Part shown: positions 42,555 to 52,213 of the stretch, one piece after another
How positions within the stretch are numbered: position 1 is the stretch's first letter
Layout of the letters: the number at the start of each line of letters is the position of its first letter
Assembly: GCA_016194745.1 (NCBI GenBank)
Contig: JACQBA010000015.1
Span: 186,236 to 250,235 of the forward strand
Direction of reading: 5' to 3'
DNA from: Elusimicrobiota bacterium
GTDB taxonomy: Bacteria; Elusimicrobiota; Elusimicrobia; UBA1565; JACRDR01
Length of the DNA stretch: 64,000 bases
The notes under the pieces: generated by a model
Told to the model about the DNA's origin: nothing
What the model saw: only the letters and a program-made list of their open reading frames with translations
Databases searched by the model: none
Program-made: the position numbers and the translations under genes

Positions 42555-43379
42555 TCAACGCGCCGCGAACGCCAGCTTGCGTACGAGCGCGAGAACGGCG
42601 AGCAGAACGCCGAAGACGCAGATCACGGTGGCTCCGGTCGGCGCGTCGAACCGGTAGGAGAAATACATGCCGAGCAGGCTCGCGGCAGCTCCCATCGTCC
42701 AACCGATGGCCAGACGGATGCCGACATTCTCCGAGAACAGCATCGCCGTGACCGACGGGACGATGAGGTAGGTGAAGACGAGCAGGACTCCCGCGATCGA
42801 AACCGAGGAGGTGACGACGAAACCGAACGTGGCATAGAAAAGGAAGTCCCAGGCCTTGACCCGGTAACCCTTGCGGATCGCTTCTTCGTGATCGGTTGAG
42901 ATGGCCAGAAACGGCTTGCGCCAAAACCAATGAAGCGTTCCGATGAACGCGTAAAGCAGCGCCATCTTCTGGACTTCCCAAGAGCTCACGGCCAAAAGAT
43001 TCCCGACCAGTATATGCTTGATGTGCTCCGCGCCTTCCGGCAGCCGATCCATAATGAGAATGGCCAGGGCGGCGCTCATCGCGTAGACGATCCCGATGAA
43101 CGCTTCCTGCGGGATCCTGGTGCGGCGGCTGCGCGTGACGGAGAAGAGCCCGGCGCCGATGAGCGTAAACACAAGCGACAGGAAATACGCGCTGCGGCCG
43201 TGAAGATCGTGGCCGGACAGAAGAGCGACCGCGCTGCCGAGCGCCGCCACCTGGGCGAGCGAGAGATCGACGAAGATGACTCCGCGTTCCACGACGTGAA
43301 GCCCCAGGTAGGCGTGAATTCCGGCCAAGACGAGGCTCGCAAGGAAGGGCCAGAGCATGATCTGCAGGATTTCGTTCAT
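42555..43379 (-). CDS. Metal ABC transporter permease (ZnuB/MntB type)
   Basis: 274 aa with about eight hydrophobic segments. GLHVVERGVIFVDLSLAQVAALGSA and SSVSIAGVLLVFTYLIVPSVTAML fit the ABC-3 permease family for zinc or manganese uptake. It overlaps the binding-protein gene by four bases. No ATPase subunit gene follows or precedes. Confidence 0.85.
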   Translation of the reverse strand: MNEILQIMLWPFLASLVLAGIHAYLGLHVVERGVIFVDLSLAQVAALGSAVALLSGHDLHGRSAYFLSLVFTLIGAGLFSVTRSRRTRIPQEAFIGIVYAMSAALAILIMDRLPEGAEHIKHILVGNLLAVSSWEVQKMALLYAFIGTLHWFWRKPFLAISTDHEEAIRKGYRVKAWDFLFYATFGFVVTSSVSIAGVLLVFTYLIVPSVTAMLFSENVGIRLAIGWTMGAAASLLGMYFSYRFDAPTGATVICVFGVLLAVLALVRKLAFAAR

Positions 43380-44293
43380 GGCTTGCTTTCCCCCTTGCCG
43401 ATCGCGCTCAAGATCAGCTTGAGATCGTGATCGAACAGGTCGAAATACGACTTGATGCTAGGTTCGGAGCCTACCGACGGCGGCAGGATCGCAAGGCGGG
43501 CTCCTGTATCCGCGGCGATTTTCTGCGGCAATTTCTCATCGAAGTAGGGCTCGATCAAGACGAGCGGGATTTTGTCGCGCTTGATTTGCGTCTCGAGAGC
43601 CTGAACGTGAGCGGGCGAAGCCGGGATGCCGGGACGCGGCTCGACGAAGCCGATGACCCGAAGTCCGAAGCGCTTGGCGAAGTTGGGCCAGGAATTATGG
43701 TAGGTCACGACCTTCAGGCCTTTGAGCGGGACGGCTAGCGCGTCCCATTCCTTGCCTTTCTCAACGAGCTTCGACTTGAATTTAAGAAGGCTGGCTTCGT
43801 AGTCACTCGCGTGCGCCGAATCGATCTCCGCAAGCCGGTGGGCGATGTTGCCGGCGATCGTCGCGCCGTTGGCGGGATCAAGCCAATAATGCGGATTACC
43901 GAGAGGATGGACGTCGCCCATGGAGCGATCGACCGAAATGGGCTTTTCGAGGATCTCGCAGCCGCTCGAGGCGTCGAGAAAGCCCTGGTTTCCCGGAAGG
44001 ATAGCGGTGTTTCTCGCGCTCGTCAGAAGCGCCCCGGCCCAGGCGACCTCCAGTTCAAGGCCTACTTGGACGAACAAGTCGGCCCGCTTGAGCTTGAGCA
44101 AATAGCTCGGCTTGGCCTGCACGAAGTGCGGGTCCTCATAGCCTTTGGCGATGGATTGGGCCTCGACGAGGTCTCCGCCCACCTCTCGAGCCAGGGCCGC
44201 CAAGTCTTCCGTCGTCGTCACGATCCGGACTTTCGCCAACGCAACGGACGGCAAGCAGCAGAGTGCTGCGGCTAGAACGGTTCTTAATTTCAT
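43376..44293 (-). CDS. Zinc/manganese-type substrate-binding protein (ZnuA/TroA family)
   Basis: 305 aa with a signal peptide (MKLRTVLAAALCCLPSVALA). Metal-ligand His residues are in EDPHFVQAKPS, NPHYWLDPANG and VTYHNSWPNF, with an acidic ligand later (IEPYFDEKL). The His-rich loop of classic ZnuA is absent. It delivers metal to the downstream permease. The porin-like gene ends ten bases upstream. Confidence 0.87.
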   Translation of the reverse strand: MKLRTVLAAALCCLPSVALAKVRIVTTTEDLAALAREVGGDLVEAQSIAKGYEDPHFVQAKPSYLLKLKRADLFVQVGLELEVAWAGALLTSARNTAILPGNQGFLDASSGCEILEKPISVDRSMGDVHPLGNPHYWLDPANGATIAGNIAHRLAEIDSAHASDYEASLLKFKSKLVEKGKEWDALAVPLKGLKVVTYHNSWPNFAKRFGLRVIGFVEPRPGIPASPAHVQALETQIKRDKIPLVLIEPYFDEKLPQKIAADTGARLAILPPSVGSEPSIKSYFDLFDHDLKLILSAIGKGESKP

Positions 44294-44302
44294 GATTAGC
44301 TC

Positions 44303-45511
44303 CTAGAAGGGGTGCGATCCATGCGGCCCGATATTGAACGTTACCTTGAGAAAGCCCAGAGTCTCTTTGATCCCGTCGAATCGGCGCGCCTGCCTGCCTT
44401 GCAGGCTGATGAGGCTGAATTCGCTGGGAGAGAAGGTCAGGTAGGCGAGGCCCGCCTGCTCATGCCGCGAGCGATCGGCCGGCAGCTGCGTGTAGTCGTA
44501 GCGCGCGCCGGCGCGCCAGCGCCTTGCGAATTGGTACTCAAGGTGGCTGAACATCCCGACGCTGCCGACCGAGGAGCCGCCGGGGGCCTCGCGCTTTCCC
44601 CAAACAGCTTCCGTCTGCCAGAGAGCCGATCGATAGACGGCGCGGCGCGGGTTCTTCCACCGGAACGTCAGATCGACGCCGCCGAGTTGGGTCGTTAGGG
44701 TGCGAGAGGAGCCGCTCACGGCGTCGAAGTCCTGCCCGGCCGCGCCATGGGCGTAGCTTCCCCCGAGCGTGGCGTTCACGGAATCGGTCAGATCGTAGTA
44801 GGCGCTGGCATGGCCTACGTAGAGGACGTCGCGGCGTCTGGCCCTGTCGAAGGCGGGGCTGTCGGCTGCGGTCGGCGTATTGAGCGCCTGTCCGTTCAAG
44901 GTCACGACGACCCATGGATTGGGGACCTGCCAAGACAGATCTGCTCCCGCACCAGACAGGCCTTCATCGCCGAAGAACCGCTCGTGGACCAGAGGTCGGT
45001 CCGCGAACGCGGATTCCGGCGGATGCGTCCGGTTGAACTTTCCGAAATCGGCGCGGAACTTGCCGACCTTGATCGCCAGGTCTTGGGGAAGGTGAAACCA
45101 CGTGAGATAGCCCTCCTCCAGATCGACTCCCTCGCGGTTGACCGAGATGAAGAAGTCGGCACGGGCATACGGATCGACGATCGACTGGAATCCTAACTCG
45201 GCTTCCTTTAGATCGAGAGCCGGCGGCAGCTCCGCTCCCGGATCGAGGTGGCGGCGTCCGGCCTCGCCCTGGAACCAGCCGATGACGCTGACGTTCGGAT
45301 TCAGGAGATTGGACGCCTGAAGTCCGCTGGCGGCTTGGGGGGTCTGAAACACGACTCCGGCGGGCGGCGCAGGCGCCTGTTCGACCTGCGCGCAAACCGG
45401 AATGGCGACCGCGCCCAGGGAGACGGCCCAGAGAAGCATGCTGCGGACGCCACGTGGAGTTCCCCTCGGTTCGCGCGGCGGGCACGGCTTGGCTGAAAGC
45501 TGGTGCTTCAT
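44303..45511 (-). CDS. Outer-membrane porin-like protein of the metal-uptake operon
   Basis: 402 aa. After an unusually basic leader and a signal segment (SMLLWAVSLGAVAIPVCA) the chain is beta-rich with alternating aromatic residues and ends in Phe, as do outer-membrane barrels. KVGKFRADFGKFNRTHPPES resembles porin strands. It lies directly upstream of the binding-protein gene and may pass metal across the outer membrane. GAGGAGGAAAC precedes the ATG. Confidence 0.65.
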   Translation of the reverse strand: MKHQLSAKPCPPREPRGTPRGVRSMLLWAVSLGAVAIPVCAQVEQAPAPPAGVVFQTPQAASGLQASNLLNPNVSVIGWFQGEAGRRHLDPGAELPPALDLKEAELGFQSIVDPYARADFFISVNREGVDLEEGYLTWFHLPQDLAIKVGKFRADFGKFNRTHPPESAFADRPLVHERFFGDEGLSGAGADLSWQVPNPWVVVTLNGQALNTPTAADSPAFDRARRRDVLYVGHASAYYDLTDSVNATLGGSYAHGAAGQDFDAVSGSSRTLTTQLGGVDLTFRWKNPRRAVYRSALWQTEAVWGKREAPGGSSVGSVGMFSHLEYQFARRWRAGARYDYTQLPADRSRHEQAGLAYLTFSPSEFSLISLQGRQARRFDGIKETLGFLKVTFNIGPHGSHPF

Positions 45512-45595
45512 GTTTCCTCCTCGACGATAATCTCCGCTCAGTCATCGGCGGCTTGGAGCGTCGTAGAACCGCCGTGCTATCTTAGGACGAGACTG

Positions 45596-45979
45596 TTACG
45601 CCGGAGGAGGGCTACGCGGGGACGCGCTGCCCCTGGCTATGAAGGATACGCGCGGAGAAAAAGGCGCGCAGAAAGTCGCCGTCCCGGAAGCCGGCGGATG
45701 AAAGGAATTCGAATGAGGAGCGACGGCGTACCGGAAGGACGCGGATCCGGGACAAAGCTGGCAGGACGCCGGATCGTGATGCTGGTGCGGGAGGCCGGCG
45801 TCGCCCGCAGGCGCAACAGCGGCGCCGGAGCCAAGGGCGCCGTCATGATGGCAGGCCGCTTCTGTCGCAGCCGCGTGCCATTCGTGGACGATCGGCAGCG
45901 CGATCTGAGTAAAGAGAAAACTGAGACACAGCAGCGTGCCGAGTTTTTTCAATGAAGGACTGCTTCGTCGCGAAGGCAT
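45596..45979 (-). CDS. Small His/Cys-rich secreted protein
   Basis: 127 aa. A membrane or signal segment (KLGTLLCLSFLFTQIALPIV) is followed by HEWHAAATEAACHHDGALGS and LPHQHHDPASCQLCPG. This HxxH...CxxC layout resembles small DUF2946-type proteins near metal transporters. It lies 84 bases upstream of the porin-like gene and probably opens that operon. The exact start is uncertain. Confidence 0.5.
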   Translation of the reverse strand: MPSRRSSPSLKKLGTLLCLSFLFTQIALPIVHEWHAAATEAACHHDGALGSGAAVAPAGDAGLPHQHHDPASCQLCPGSASFRYAVAPHSNSFHPPASGTATFCAPFSPRVSFIARGSASPRSPPPA

Positions 45980-46085
45980 CAACGTAAGAATCTTTTAGCA
46001 AGCTTGTCTTATCCTGTCAATTCTTCGATTCCGTTGGTTCAGTGCCCGTTTGTGATTGTCTTTATTCGACTTGGCTGTGGATTTC

Positions 46086-47246
46086 TCATCGCGGCGAGAT
46101 CGACGCCGATGACTTGGCATGCTCGCGAATCGCGGCGTAGAGCAGGAGGTCGTAGGCGGCCTTAAGCCCTCCGCCGATCAAGAGCGGCGTCGAGAGCGCG
46201 AGCGTCTGCATGACCCAGCCGGCCAGCGCGGGCCCGGCGCATTGCGCCAGGGCGCGGCTCGTGTTCGTCACGCTGGCGGCCGACTCGCGCTCGTGATCCT
46301 CCACGGCCGTCATCAAGAACGTCTGGCGCGTGGGGACGTCGATCTGCGACAGGGCGTGGCGCGCCAAGAGCAGCGCGACGGCAAGGCCCGGGGTGGGGGC
46401 GAAGGCGAGGGCGATCAGGAACATATTGGAGATCAAATGGGAGAAGACCATGGTCTCGACCAAGCCGAAGCGCTCGGAGGCCGGCTCCGCGAGCAGGTAG
46501 GACGCGCCGGAGACGATCTGGGCGCCAAAAGCGATCCACCCCAGCGTCGAGAGTGCAATCTGAAAGCGCGCGTGGAACCAGTACAGAACGAGGCTTTGGA
46601 CGATGAAGCCTCCGGCGAAAGAGTCGACGGCGAAAAGAACAGCCAGGCGCTTAATGAAGGGACTGAGCGGCGCGGCGGAGGACTCTAGGTGCGAGGGACG
46701 GCGATGATCGCCCATCCGAGAATAGAGCGCGAGCTGAAGAAAACCGCCCGCAAGGAAGATCCAGAAGAAACGGGCCGGAGCGACGAACTCTCGCGCCAGG
46801 GCCGCGGCGCCGAGCGCGGCCGCGGCATAGCCGAGCAGGTTGTACAAGCTGTAAAGCCGGGTCATGCGCTCGTGCTCGACGACGCGGGACAAGGCGACCT
46901 GCTCGAGCGTGAGAAAGGGCCCGGTCTCGCCGGTGCCGACGGCGATGTTCCCGAGCATCGCGCCTAAGACGACGGCCCACGCGTGATCGGAAAGGAGAAA
47001 GGTCGTCGCGGAGACGACGATGAGTCCGCACAACGCCATGAGGATCGCCCGAGGGCCATGCCGCTGCGCCGGCCTGCGGACGGCGAGGGTGAATACGGCG
47101 CTGGCGAGAAGGGGCAAGGCGACCGCGACGCCTAGCTGCCGCGGGCTCAAGCCCAATCGAACGAGATAGATCGGATAGAAGACTCCCAGGTAGCCGTAGC
47201 AGAACGTGCGGACGGCTTTGGCCGCGAGAATGAGACTAGCGGCCAT
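46086..47246 (-). CDS. Major facilitator superfamily transporter, last gene of the chr operon
   Basis: 386 aa with 11-12 hydrophobic segments. GYLGVFYPIYLVRLGLSPRQ and PAQRHGPRAILMALCGLIVV, with a short basic loop between helices 2 and 3, fit an MFS permease. Substrate unknown. The start overlaps the preceding DUF5916 gene by 11 bases, so it is translated from the same mRNA. Confidence 0.75.
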   Translation of the reverse strand: MAASLILAAKAVRTFCYGYLGVFYPIYLVRLGLSPRQLGVAVALPLLASAVFTLAVRRPAQRHGPRAILMALCGLIVVSATTFLLSDHAWAVVLGAMLGNIAVGTGETGPFLTLEQVALSRVVEHERMTRLYSLYNLLGYAAAALGAAALAREFVAPARFFWIFLAGGFLQLALYSRMGDHRRPSHLESSAAPLSPFIKRLAVLFAVDSFAGGFIVQSLVLYWFHARFQIALSTLGWIAFGAQIVSGASYLLAEPASERFGLVETMVFSHLISNMFLIALAFAPTPGLAVALLLARHALSQIDVPTRQTFLMTAVEDHERESAASVTNTSRALAQCAGPALAGWVMQTLALSTPLLIGGGLKAAYDLLLYAAIREHAKSSASISPR

Positions 47247-49464
47247 AGAGAAACGTCATCTTGAGTTGCAGCTGGTTGGACGGTCGCTCGAGACCGCGTC
47301 CGGTCGCGACGTTGTAGATAAGATAGAGATCGCTGTTGGGTCGGAACAAATAGCGTAGGCGCGCGTTCACGCTGCTCAACTGGGCGGCGGTGTTGACCTG
47401 GATGAAGAGGTCGCTCAGCCATTTGCGCGAGAAATTGTAGCTCGTGCGCGTGGCCAAGAGGTTCGTCGTGAAACGTCCCTGCGGAAGCGTCACGCGGTTG
47501 TAGCTCTCCTCGAGGCTCACGCGCAGGTGCGCGTTCGGCCGCAGGGAGGCCGTGCCCGTCGTCTCGTAGCGTTCGCCGCCGTAGAAACCGCCCCATTTTT
47601 CGCCGGCGGTGATGACGATGCGGCGGCTCGCGTCGGAACTGACGCTCACGCGCGGCCGGTTGAAGTGGTAGCGACCGTCCGGGATGACGATGCCCGGCCT
47701 GATCTCGAAGGGCTCCGGCAGGACGTCGGTCACGTACTCGATGGGCCGCACGAGCACGTCGGACGAGTTGCGGAACTGAGTGTCCATGGTCAGCTCGGTC
47801 TGGCTCGTGGCCAGGTTTCCCGCGCGGTCCTGGAAGTACTCTTCTTGAGTCTCGAATTCAAACTGCTTGACGATCGGAAGCCAAGAAGGGATCGGCTTAT
47901 ACGCCGCTTGGCCGAAGTATTGGCGGATCCCGGTCCGCTCGACGAAGCCGATCTCGGGGTTGAAGTGGCTGCCGATGTCCTCGTACGCTGTAAGAAAACG
48001 AAACAGGTCGTTCTCATAGCGCGAGTCCACTCGCCCCGAGAGCACGCTGCTGCGGACCATCGGAGTGTCGCTGCCCATGAGGAAGCCTTTGAGCTGCCAG
48101 TAATCCGAGACGCTGTACTGACCGTCGACCCCGCCGATGCGGTTGTAGGCGGTCGGGCCGCCCTGCCGATTTCCGGCGATGACGCCGACGTAGGAGCGGT
48201 CGTAGAGATCGTACTTGACGCGCGCCACGGTGAAGTCCTCCTGCGGCACGCCCGCTCCTTCCGACTGATCCCCGATCTGGCGGCTCTGCACCTGAAAGAG
48301 CCCGACCTCGAAGGGCCCGGTCTTGCCGGCGACCTTCGCGCCGAAGTTGATGGGCACCGGCTGCCCGGCGGGCGTGAGGCCCATGCGTCGGGTGAAGAAC
48401 GCCTGATTGGCCCCCTGCACGCCGAACACGAACACGCCGGCGTTTTCGAGGAAGAAGTCCCGCTTCTCCGGAAAGAACACCGGAAAGCGGCTCAAGTTCA
48501 CGACTTGCTGGTCGGCCTCGATCTGCCCGAAGTCGGGATTGACGGTGAATTCGGAGGTGAGCGACGGTGTGATCCCGATGCGCGCGACCTCGATGCCCAT
48601 CGTGCCGAAGCCGCCGAATAGAAATCCGGGACCGCCGATGCGCCCGAGTCCGTTTCGCCAGCCGCCCGTCGCGTAAGGCTTGATCTCGAAGACCGGCCGC
48701 CGCTTGAGCTGCTCGAGGCCCGAGAGCTCCCCGGCTTGGGAGACGCGCTCGAGCCCGAACGAGCGCTGCCAGGAGGTCCAAAGGCTTTCCTCGGCCTTTC
48801 GGCGGACGCGCCGCGAGGCGTTGAACCCCCAGATCCTGGGGTTATCGCGGAAGCGCAGCGACATGAGCGGGATCGCGATCTCGGCCGTCCAGCCCTTTTC
48901 GTCGATGAGGGCCTCAGAGGTCCAGCGAGCGTTCCACGAAACATTGATGTCGCGCCCCTCGTCGGTCACGAGGGCGTCCTGCTGGGTGCCGAGCGGGTTG
49001 ACCGCGAAGCGGTAGGCGTTCCTCAAGTCGTGGTTGGTGTCGAGGAGGATCTCGACCTTGTCGTCGTTGGCGAAGTCCCCGTCGCGGGCGAGCTCGCGCG
49101 CGTTGATCTGGCTCGGCGCGGAGTCGAAGGCGCGGATGCCGATGTAGAGATTCTCCGCGTCATAGAGCACGCGGATCTCGGTGCGCTCCGAAGGAGCACG
49201 GCCCAGGTCCGGCTCGGTCTGGATGAAGTCCGTCGCCGGCTCCGCCGTGCCCCACGCCGGCTCGCTCAGCGCGCCGTCGATGACGATCGGCTCCTTAATG
49301 AAGTGCGCGCGAAGGCCGCGCTTGCCGGCCGGGGCCGTCGGCGCGGCCGCCGCCGGGTCCGCGGTTGGCTGCGGCCGCGCCGCCGCCGCGTGCGAGGCGA
49401 GAAGCGAGGCGGCGAGCGCCGCCCCGCGAAGCGTGATTCTCGTTGGAGGTCTACTTCGTCCCAT
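47236..49464 (-). CDS. CBM9/DUF5916 outer-membrane protein
   Basis: 742 aa with a signal peptide. Residues about 55-230 form a CBM9-like sugar-binding domain (PIVIDGALSEPAWGTAEPAT; RTEIRVLYDAENLYIGIRAF). The rest is the DUF5916 beta-barrel-like region (NPDFGQIEADQQVVNLSRF, FFPEKRDFFLENAGVFVFG). Such proteins are outer-membrane and often linked to TonB or transport systems; the ligand is unknown. It overlaps its upstream gene by 14 bases and the MFS gene by 11. Confidence 0.82.
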   Translation of the reverse strand: MGRSRPPTRITLRGAALAASLLASHAAAARPQPTADPAAAAPTAPAGKRGLRAHFIKEPIVIDGALSEPAWGTAEPATDFIQTEPDLGRAPSERTEIRVLYDAENLYIGIRAFDSAPSQINARELARDGDFANDDKVEILLDTNHDLRNAYRFAVNPLGTQQDALVTDEGRDINVSWNARWTSEALIDEKGWTAEIAIPLMSLRFRDNPRIWGFNASRRVRRKAEESLWTSWQRSFGLERVSQAGELSGLEQLKRRPVFEIKPYATGGWRNGLGRIGGPGFLFGGFGTMGIEVARIGITPSLTSEFTVNPDFGQIEADQQVVNLSRFPVFFPEKRDFFLENAGVFVFGVQGANQAFFTRRMGLTPAGQPVPINFGAKVAGKTGPFEVGLFQVQSRQIGDQSEGAGVPQEDFTVARVKYDLYDRSYVGVIAGNRQGGPTAYNRIGGVDGQYSVSDYWQLKGFLMGSDTPMVRSSVLSGRVDSRYENDLFRFLTAYEDIGSHFNPEIGFVERTGIRQYFGQAAYKPIPSWLPIVKQFEFETQEEYFQDRAGNLATSQTELTMDTQFRNSSDVLVRPIEYVTDVLPEPFEIRPGIVIPDGRYHFNRPRVSVSSDASRRIVITAGEKWGGFYGGERYETTGTASLRPNAHLRVSLEESYNRVTLPQGRFTTNLLATRTSYNFSRKWLSDLFIQVNTAAQLSSVNARLRYLFRPNSDLYLIYNVATGRGLERPSNQLQLKMTFLYGR

Positions 49465-50185
49465 CGGGCCTCGCCCTGAACTCGTCGAAGTAGACCACGC
49501 TGTCCGCCTTCGACCAGACGCCCACGCGGCCCGAGATCGGCTCGGTCCAGTCGTCCTCGAGCGTGAGCGTGCCGTCCAAGTAGGCTCGGATGTGCTTTCC
49601 CGAGGTCACCACTTTCAGATCATGCCACTTGAGCGTCTCGGTCGGCGCGTTGCGGATCCATTTGACGGAGCTGCGCTTGCCGCGCACGTACTTGAACAAC
49701 ACCAAATTGTTCTCAAGCGCGTTGGCCCGCACGACGAGGTAGTCGCCGCTGGGCTTCAAGTTGAAGACGATGCCGGCGCCCTGGTCGATGCGGCCGGCCA
49801 TGGGCTTGAACCGAAGGGAAATCTCTCCGTTCTCGAACGTCTCTAGGTCGCGCAGCACGGCAAGCGGAAAGTAGGCGTAGGCTTTGACGCTGTCCAAAAA
49901 TTCGGCGTAGCGCTGCCCGTAGAGAGCGCGCGCCTTGTCCGCCAGGTTCGCGGACGCTTGACCCTCCCGCCATTTGCTTCCGTCCACGACCAGGACCTTG
50001 TTCTCGCCGTCCTTTCCCACGCGCCACACGCCGACGACGGGGGCGAATGCTGCCGGCTCCGCGCCGACGGTGTCCTTGTCAAAATCCGCCGTGACTGCGG
50101 CGGTCGCGGCCTCCGCGCTTTCAGAAACAACCGAGATCGAAAAGACGGATAGCGCCGATAGGGTCAGCCAGCGTCTCATCTTCAT
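49451..50185 (-). CDS. Secreted concanavalin-like (LamG/DUF1080-type) protein
   Basis: 244 aa with a signal peptide (LTLSALSVFSISVVSESAEA). DFDKDTVGAEPAAFAPVVGVW, QGAGIVFNLKPSGDYLVVRA and WHDLKVVTSGKHIRAYLDGT are the strands of a concanavalin-like jelly roll, a fold used for sugar binding or hydrolysis. It could bind the same glycan-like ligand as the CBM9 protein. It overlaps the permease gene as ATGA. Confidence 0.65.
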   Translation of the reverse strand: MKMRRWLTLSALSVFSISVVSESAEAATAAVTADFDKDTVGAEPAAFAPVVGVWRVGKDGENKVLVVDGSKWREGQASANLADKARALYGQRYAEFLDSVKAYAYFPLAVLRDLETFENGEISLRFKPMAGRIDQGAGIVFNLKPSGDYLVVRANALENNLVLFKYVRGKRSSVKWIRNAPTETLKWHDLKVVTSGKHIRAYLDGTLTLEDDWTEPISGRVGVWSKADSVVYFDEFRARPDGTK

Positions 50186-51501
50186 GGTTTAGTTCCCTCC
50201 GAGAGAAACGTTGCCGTCGAACGCCGGCACCACGCCGCGCCGACGAGGCACAGCGAGGGAAGTATCAGATAGAACCAAAGCCACGCCGGTCCAACGCTTT
50301 TCGCCATGGGATAACCCGGGTAGTCACGAGGCGGCTGCGCGACCGCGGACTTCCCCGTGAGCCGAAAGATGATCGGGAGGATCTCCTCCTCGCTGTTGGA
50401 GGTGCTGCGGTCCGATTTCCCATCGTACTCGTAGGCGATCCAGCCGTAGTCCCCCTCGCTCATCGCGACCACGAGCTTGGGAACGGCGCGACGAAGCCTG
50501 TCCAAGATGTTGCGCTCCAGGTCTTGAAAACGGGAATCGTCGCGCGTGAGATGCACCGTGATCTTAAGAGGCTTTGGAATTCGCGTCAGAGCGCTCTCGA
50601 CCCCCGGACTGAAGGAATTCCGCCTATCCTCACTGACGTCACGGGAAAATCGGACGGTTGAGCCCACGAGCCCGGCGAGCGCGGCCGCGAGAAGAATTAA
50701 GGATAGGGCGCGCAGCTTGCGGCCTGGCGGCGCCGCGGGTAAGAGGACGGAGGCGATCCCCAGCGCCCCCGCGCCCACCGCAGCCAAACGGAAGGCGCCT
50801 TCAGTCAAGAAAAGCCCGCGCTCGAAGGGCCGCAGCGCCGCCGTCAGCGACAGCGGGGCGAGAGCTGCAACCGGGCCGCTCCCGGAGGAGCCGGCGAAAT
50901 CGAGCACCCACGAGCCCAAGATCAGCGCGAGCGCCGCCAGCGCGGCCGTCGAGACCGAGGTCGCGACGGCGGAGGCGAAAATGCTGACGCCCGCGAGGGC
51001 GAACGCGTAGAGCGTGTAGCCCAATAGCAGGTTCAGCAATTCGGGGACGTGAAGATGGCCTCCGCGCAGGACCCAGAGCAGCGCCGCGGAGCCGCCGGGG
51101 ATCAGCGCGATCACCCAGGCGATCGAGAGGGCGCAGGCCTTCGCCGCGACGGCGGATCCGGGGCTTACCGGCAGCTGAAGCAGCAGCTTCATCGAGCCGC
51201 TTTCCTTCTCCGCGCCCAAGGAGCGGATGGCGACGAACGGGAAGAGCAAGGTCAGCGCCAGGTAATAGGCGCCGAAGGTGGGCGTCAGGACGCCGTCCAG
51301 CGGAGAGAGGCCGCGCGCCGCGTCCGTACCGGGAGGCGCCGAGCGGCTCGCCTCGGCGAAAAGCGCGGCGGCCTGGATGAAGCTGTAGCCGACCAACAAG
51401 GATAAGATCAGCATCATGCCCCAGAACGCCCCGGAGCGCAGAATGTCCCGCAGCTCCGCCGCAAGCAGAAGGCGCTGCCGACGCGCGCTAAGTGAGAGCA
51501 A
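50182..51501 (-). CDS. ABC-2 type permease with a GldG-like soluble domain
   Basis: 439 aa. Six hydrophobic segments (SGAFWGMMLILSLLVGYSF; YLALTLLFPFVAIRSLGAEK; ALAALALILGSWVLDFAGSS and others) with the ESGSMKLLLQLPVSP loop are typical of ABC-2/GldF permeases. After residue 270 a soluble part (LKITVHLTRDDSRFQDLERN) resembles the GldG/auxiliary domain, so F and G functions are fused. TTG 51501 is chosen: it overlaps the ATPase gene by 14 bases and no ATG lies near. It should export an unknown substrate. Confidence 0.68.
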   Translation of the reverse strand: MLSLSARRQRLLLAAELRDILRSGAFWGMMLILSLLVGYSFIQAAALFAEASRSAPPGTDAARGLSPLDGVLTPTFGAYYLALTLLFPFVAIRSLGAEKESGSMKLLLQLPVSPGSAVAAKACALSIAWVIALIPGGSAALLWVLRGGHLHVPELLNLLLGYTLYAFALAGVSIFASAVATSVSTAALAALALILGSWVLDFAGSSGSGPVAALAPLSLTAALRPFERGLFLTEGAFRLAAVGAGALGIASVLLPAAPPGRKLRALSLILLAAALAGLVGSTVRFSRDVSEDRRNSFSPGVESALTRIPKPLKITVHLTRDDSRFQDLERNILDRLRRAVPKLVVAMSEGDYGWIAYEYDGKSDRSTSNSEEEILPIIFRLTGKSAVAQPPRDYPGYPMAKSVGPAWLWFYLILPSLCLVGAAWCRRSTATFLSEGTKP

Positions 51502-52213
51502 GGAAGATGTCCTCCAGGCTTGCGTTCGGCGACCCCGCGAGACGGCGCAGGTCCTCCATCGATCCTTCGCCGACCAAGCGGCCGGCGCAAAGCAGCAAGA
51601 GGCGGTCGCAGATCCTCTGCGCATCCGTGAGCTGATGGATGGAGAGGAGCAAGGTTTTTCCCTGCGCGCGAGTCTCGCGCAGCAGATCCATGACCGCGCG
51701 GGTCTGGCGCAGGTCCAAGCCGTCGAAGGGCTCGTCCAGGATCAAGAGCGGCTGCGGCGCGAGGAGACCGAGGGCCAGCAGGCAGCGCTTGAGCGTGCCT
51801 TTGGACAGATGCCCCATCCTCGTATTCAGAGCGCCCGAGATTTCCAGGCGGTCGATCACACGGCGCAGACGCGCGTCCTCTTGCCCGTGCAGCGCCTGAA
51901 AGAGCCGCAGGACCTCGAGGACACTTCGCTCCGGATACGGCGAGATCCCGTCGGGCAGATAGAACATCGTCTCCTTGCGTCGCGGGCCCGGCAGAGGACG
52001 TTCGTCCCTTTCGACCGAGCCCGCGTCGGTCTCAAGCAGGCCCGTCAGGCACTCGATCAGCGTCGTCTTTCCCGCGCCGTTGGGTCCGATCAGCCCGAGA
52101 ATCTCGCCCTCCCTCACCTCGAAGCTCACGGCGCTCAGTGCTTGGAAATCCTCGAACGTTTTGGACAGGCCTGAAGCGGTCAGCAGCGGACCTGCGTTCA
52201 CCGGATGATCCAT
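51488..52213 (-). CDS. ABC transporter ATP-binding protein
   Basis: 241 aa. Walker A is GPNGAGKTT (about residue 43) and Walker B LLILDEPFDGLD. The signature is LSKGTLKR instead of LSGGQ, a variant also met in export-type ABC proteins. It energises the adjacent ABC-2 permease. The ATG overlaps chrA by 16 bases and its end overlaps the permease start by 14. Confidence 0.85.
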   Translation of the reverse strand: MDHPVNAGPLLTASGLSKTFEDFQALSAVSFEVREGEILGLIGPNGAGKTTLIECLTGLLETDAGSVERDERPLPGPRRKETMFYLPDGISPYPERSVLEVLRLFQALHGQEDARLRRVIDRLEISGALNTRMGHLSKGTLKRCLLALGLLAPQPLLILDEPFDGLDLRQTRAVMDLLRETRAQGKTLLLSIHQLTDAQRICDRLLLLCAGRLVGEGSMEDLRRLAGSPNASLEDIFLALT

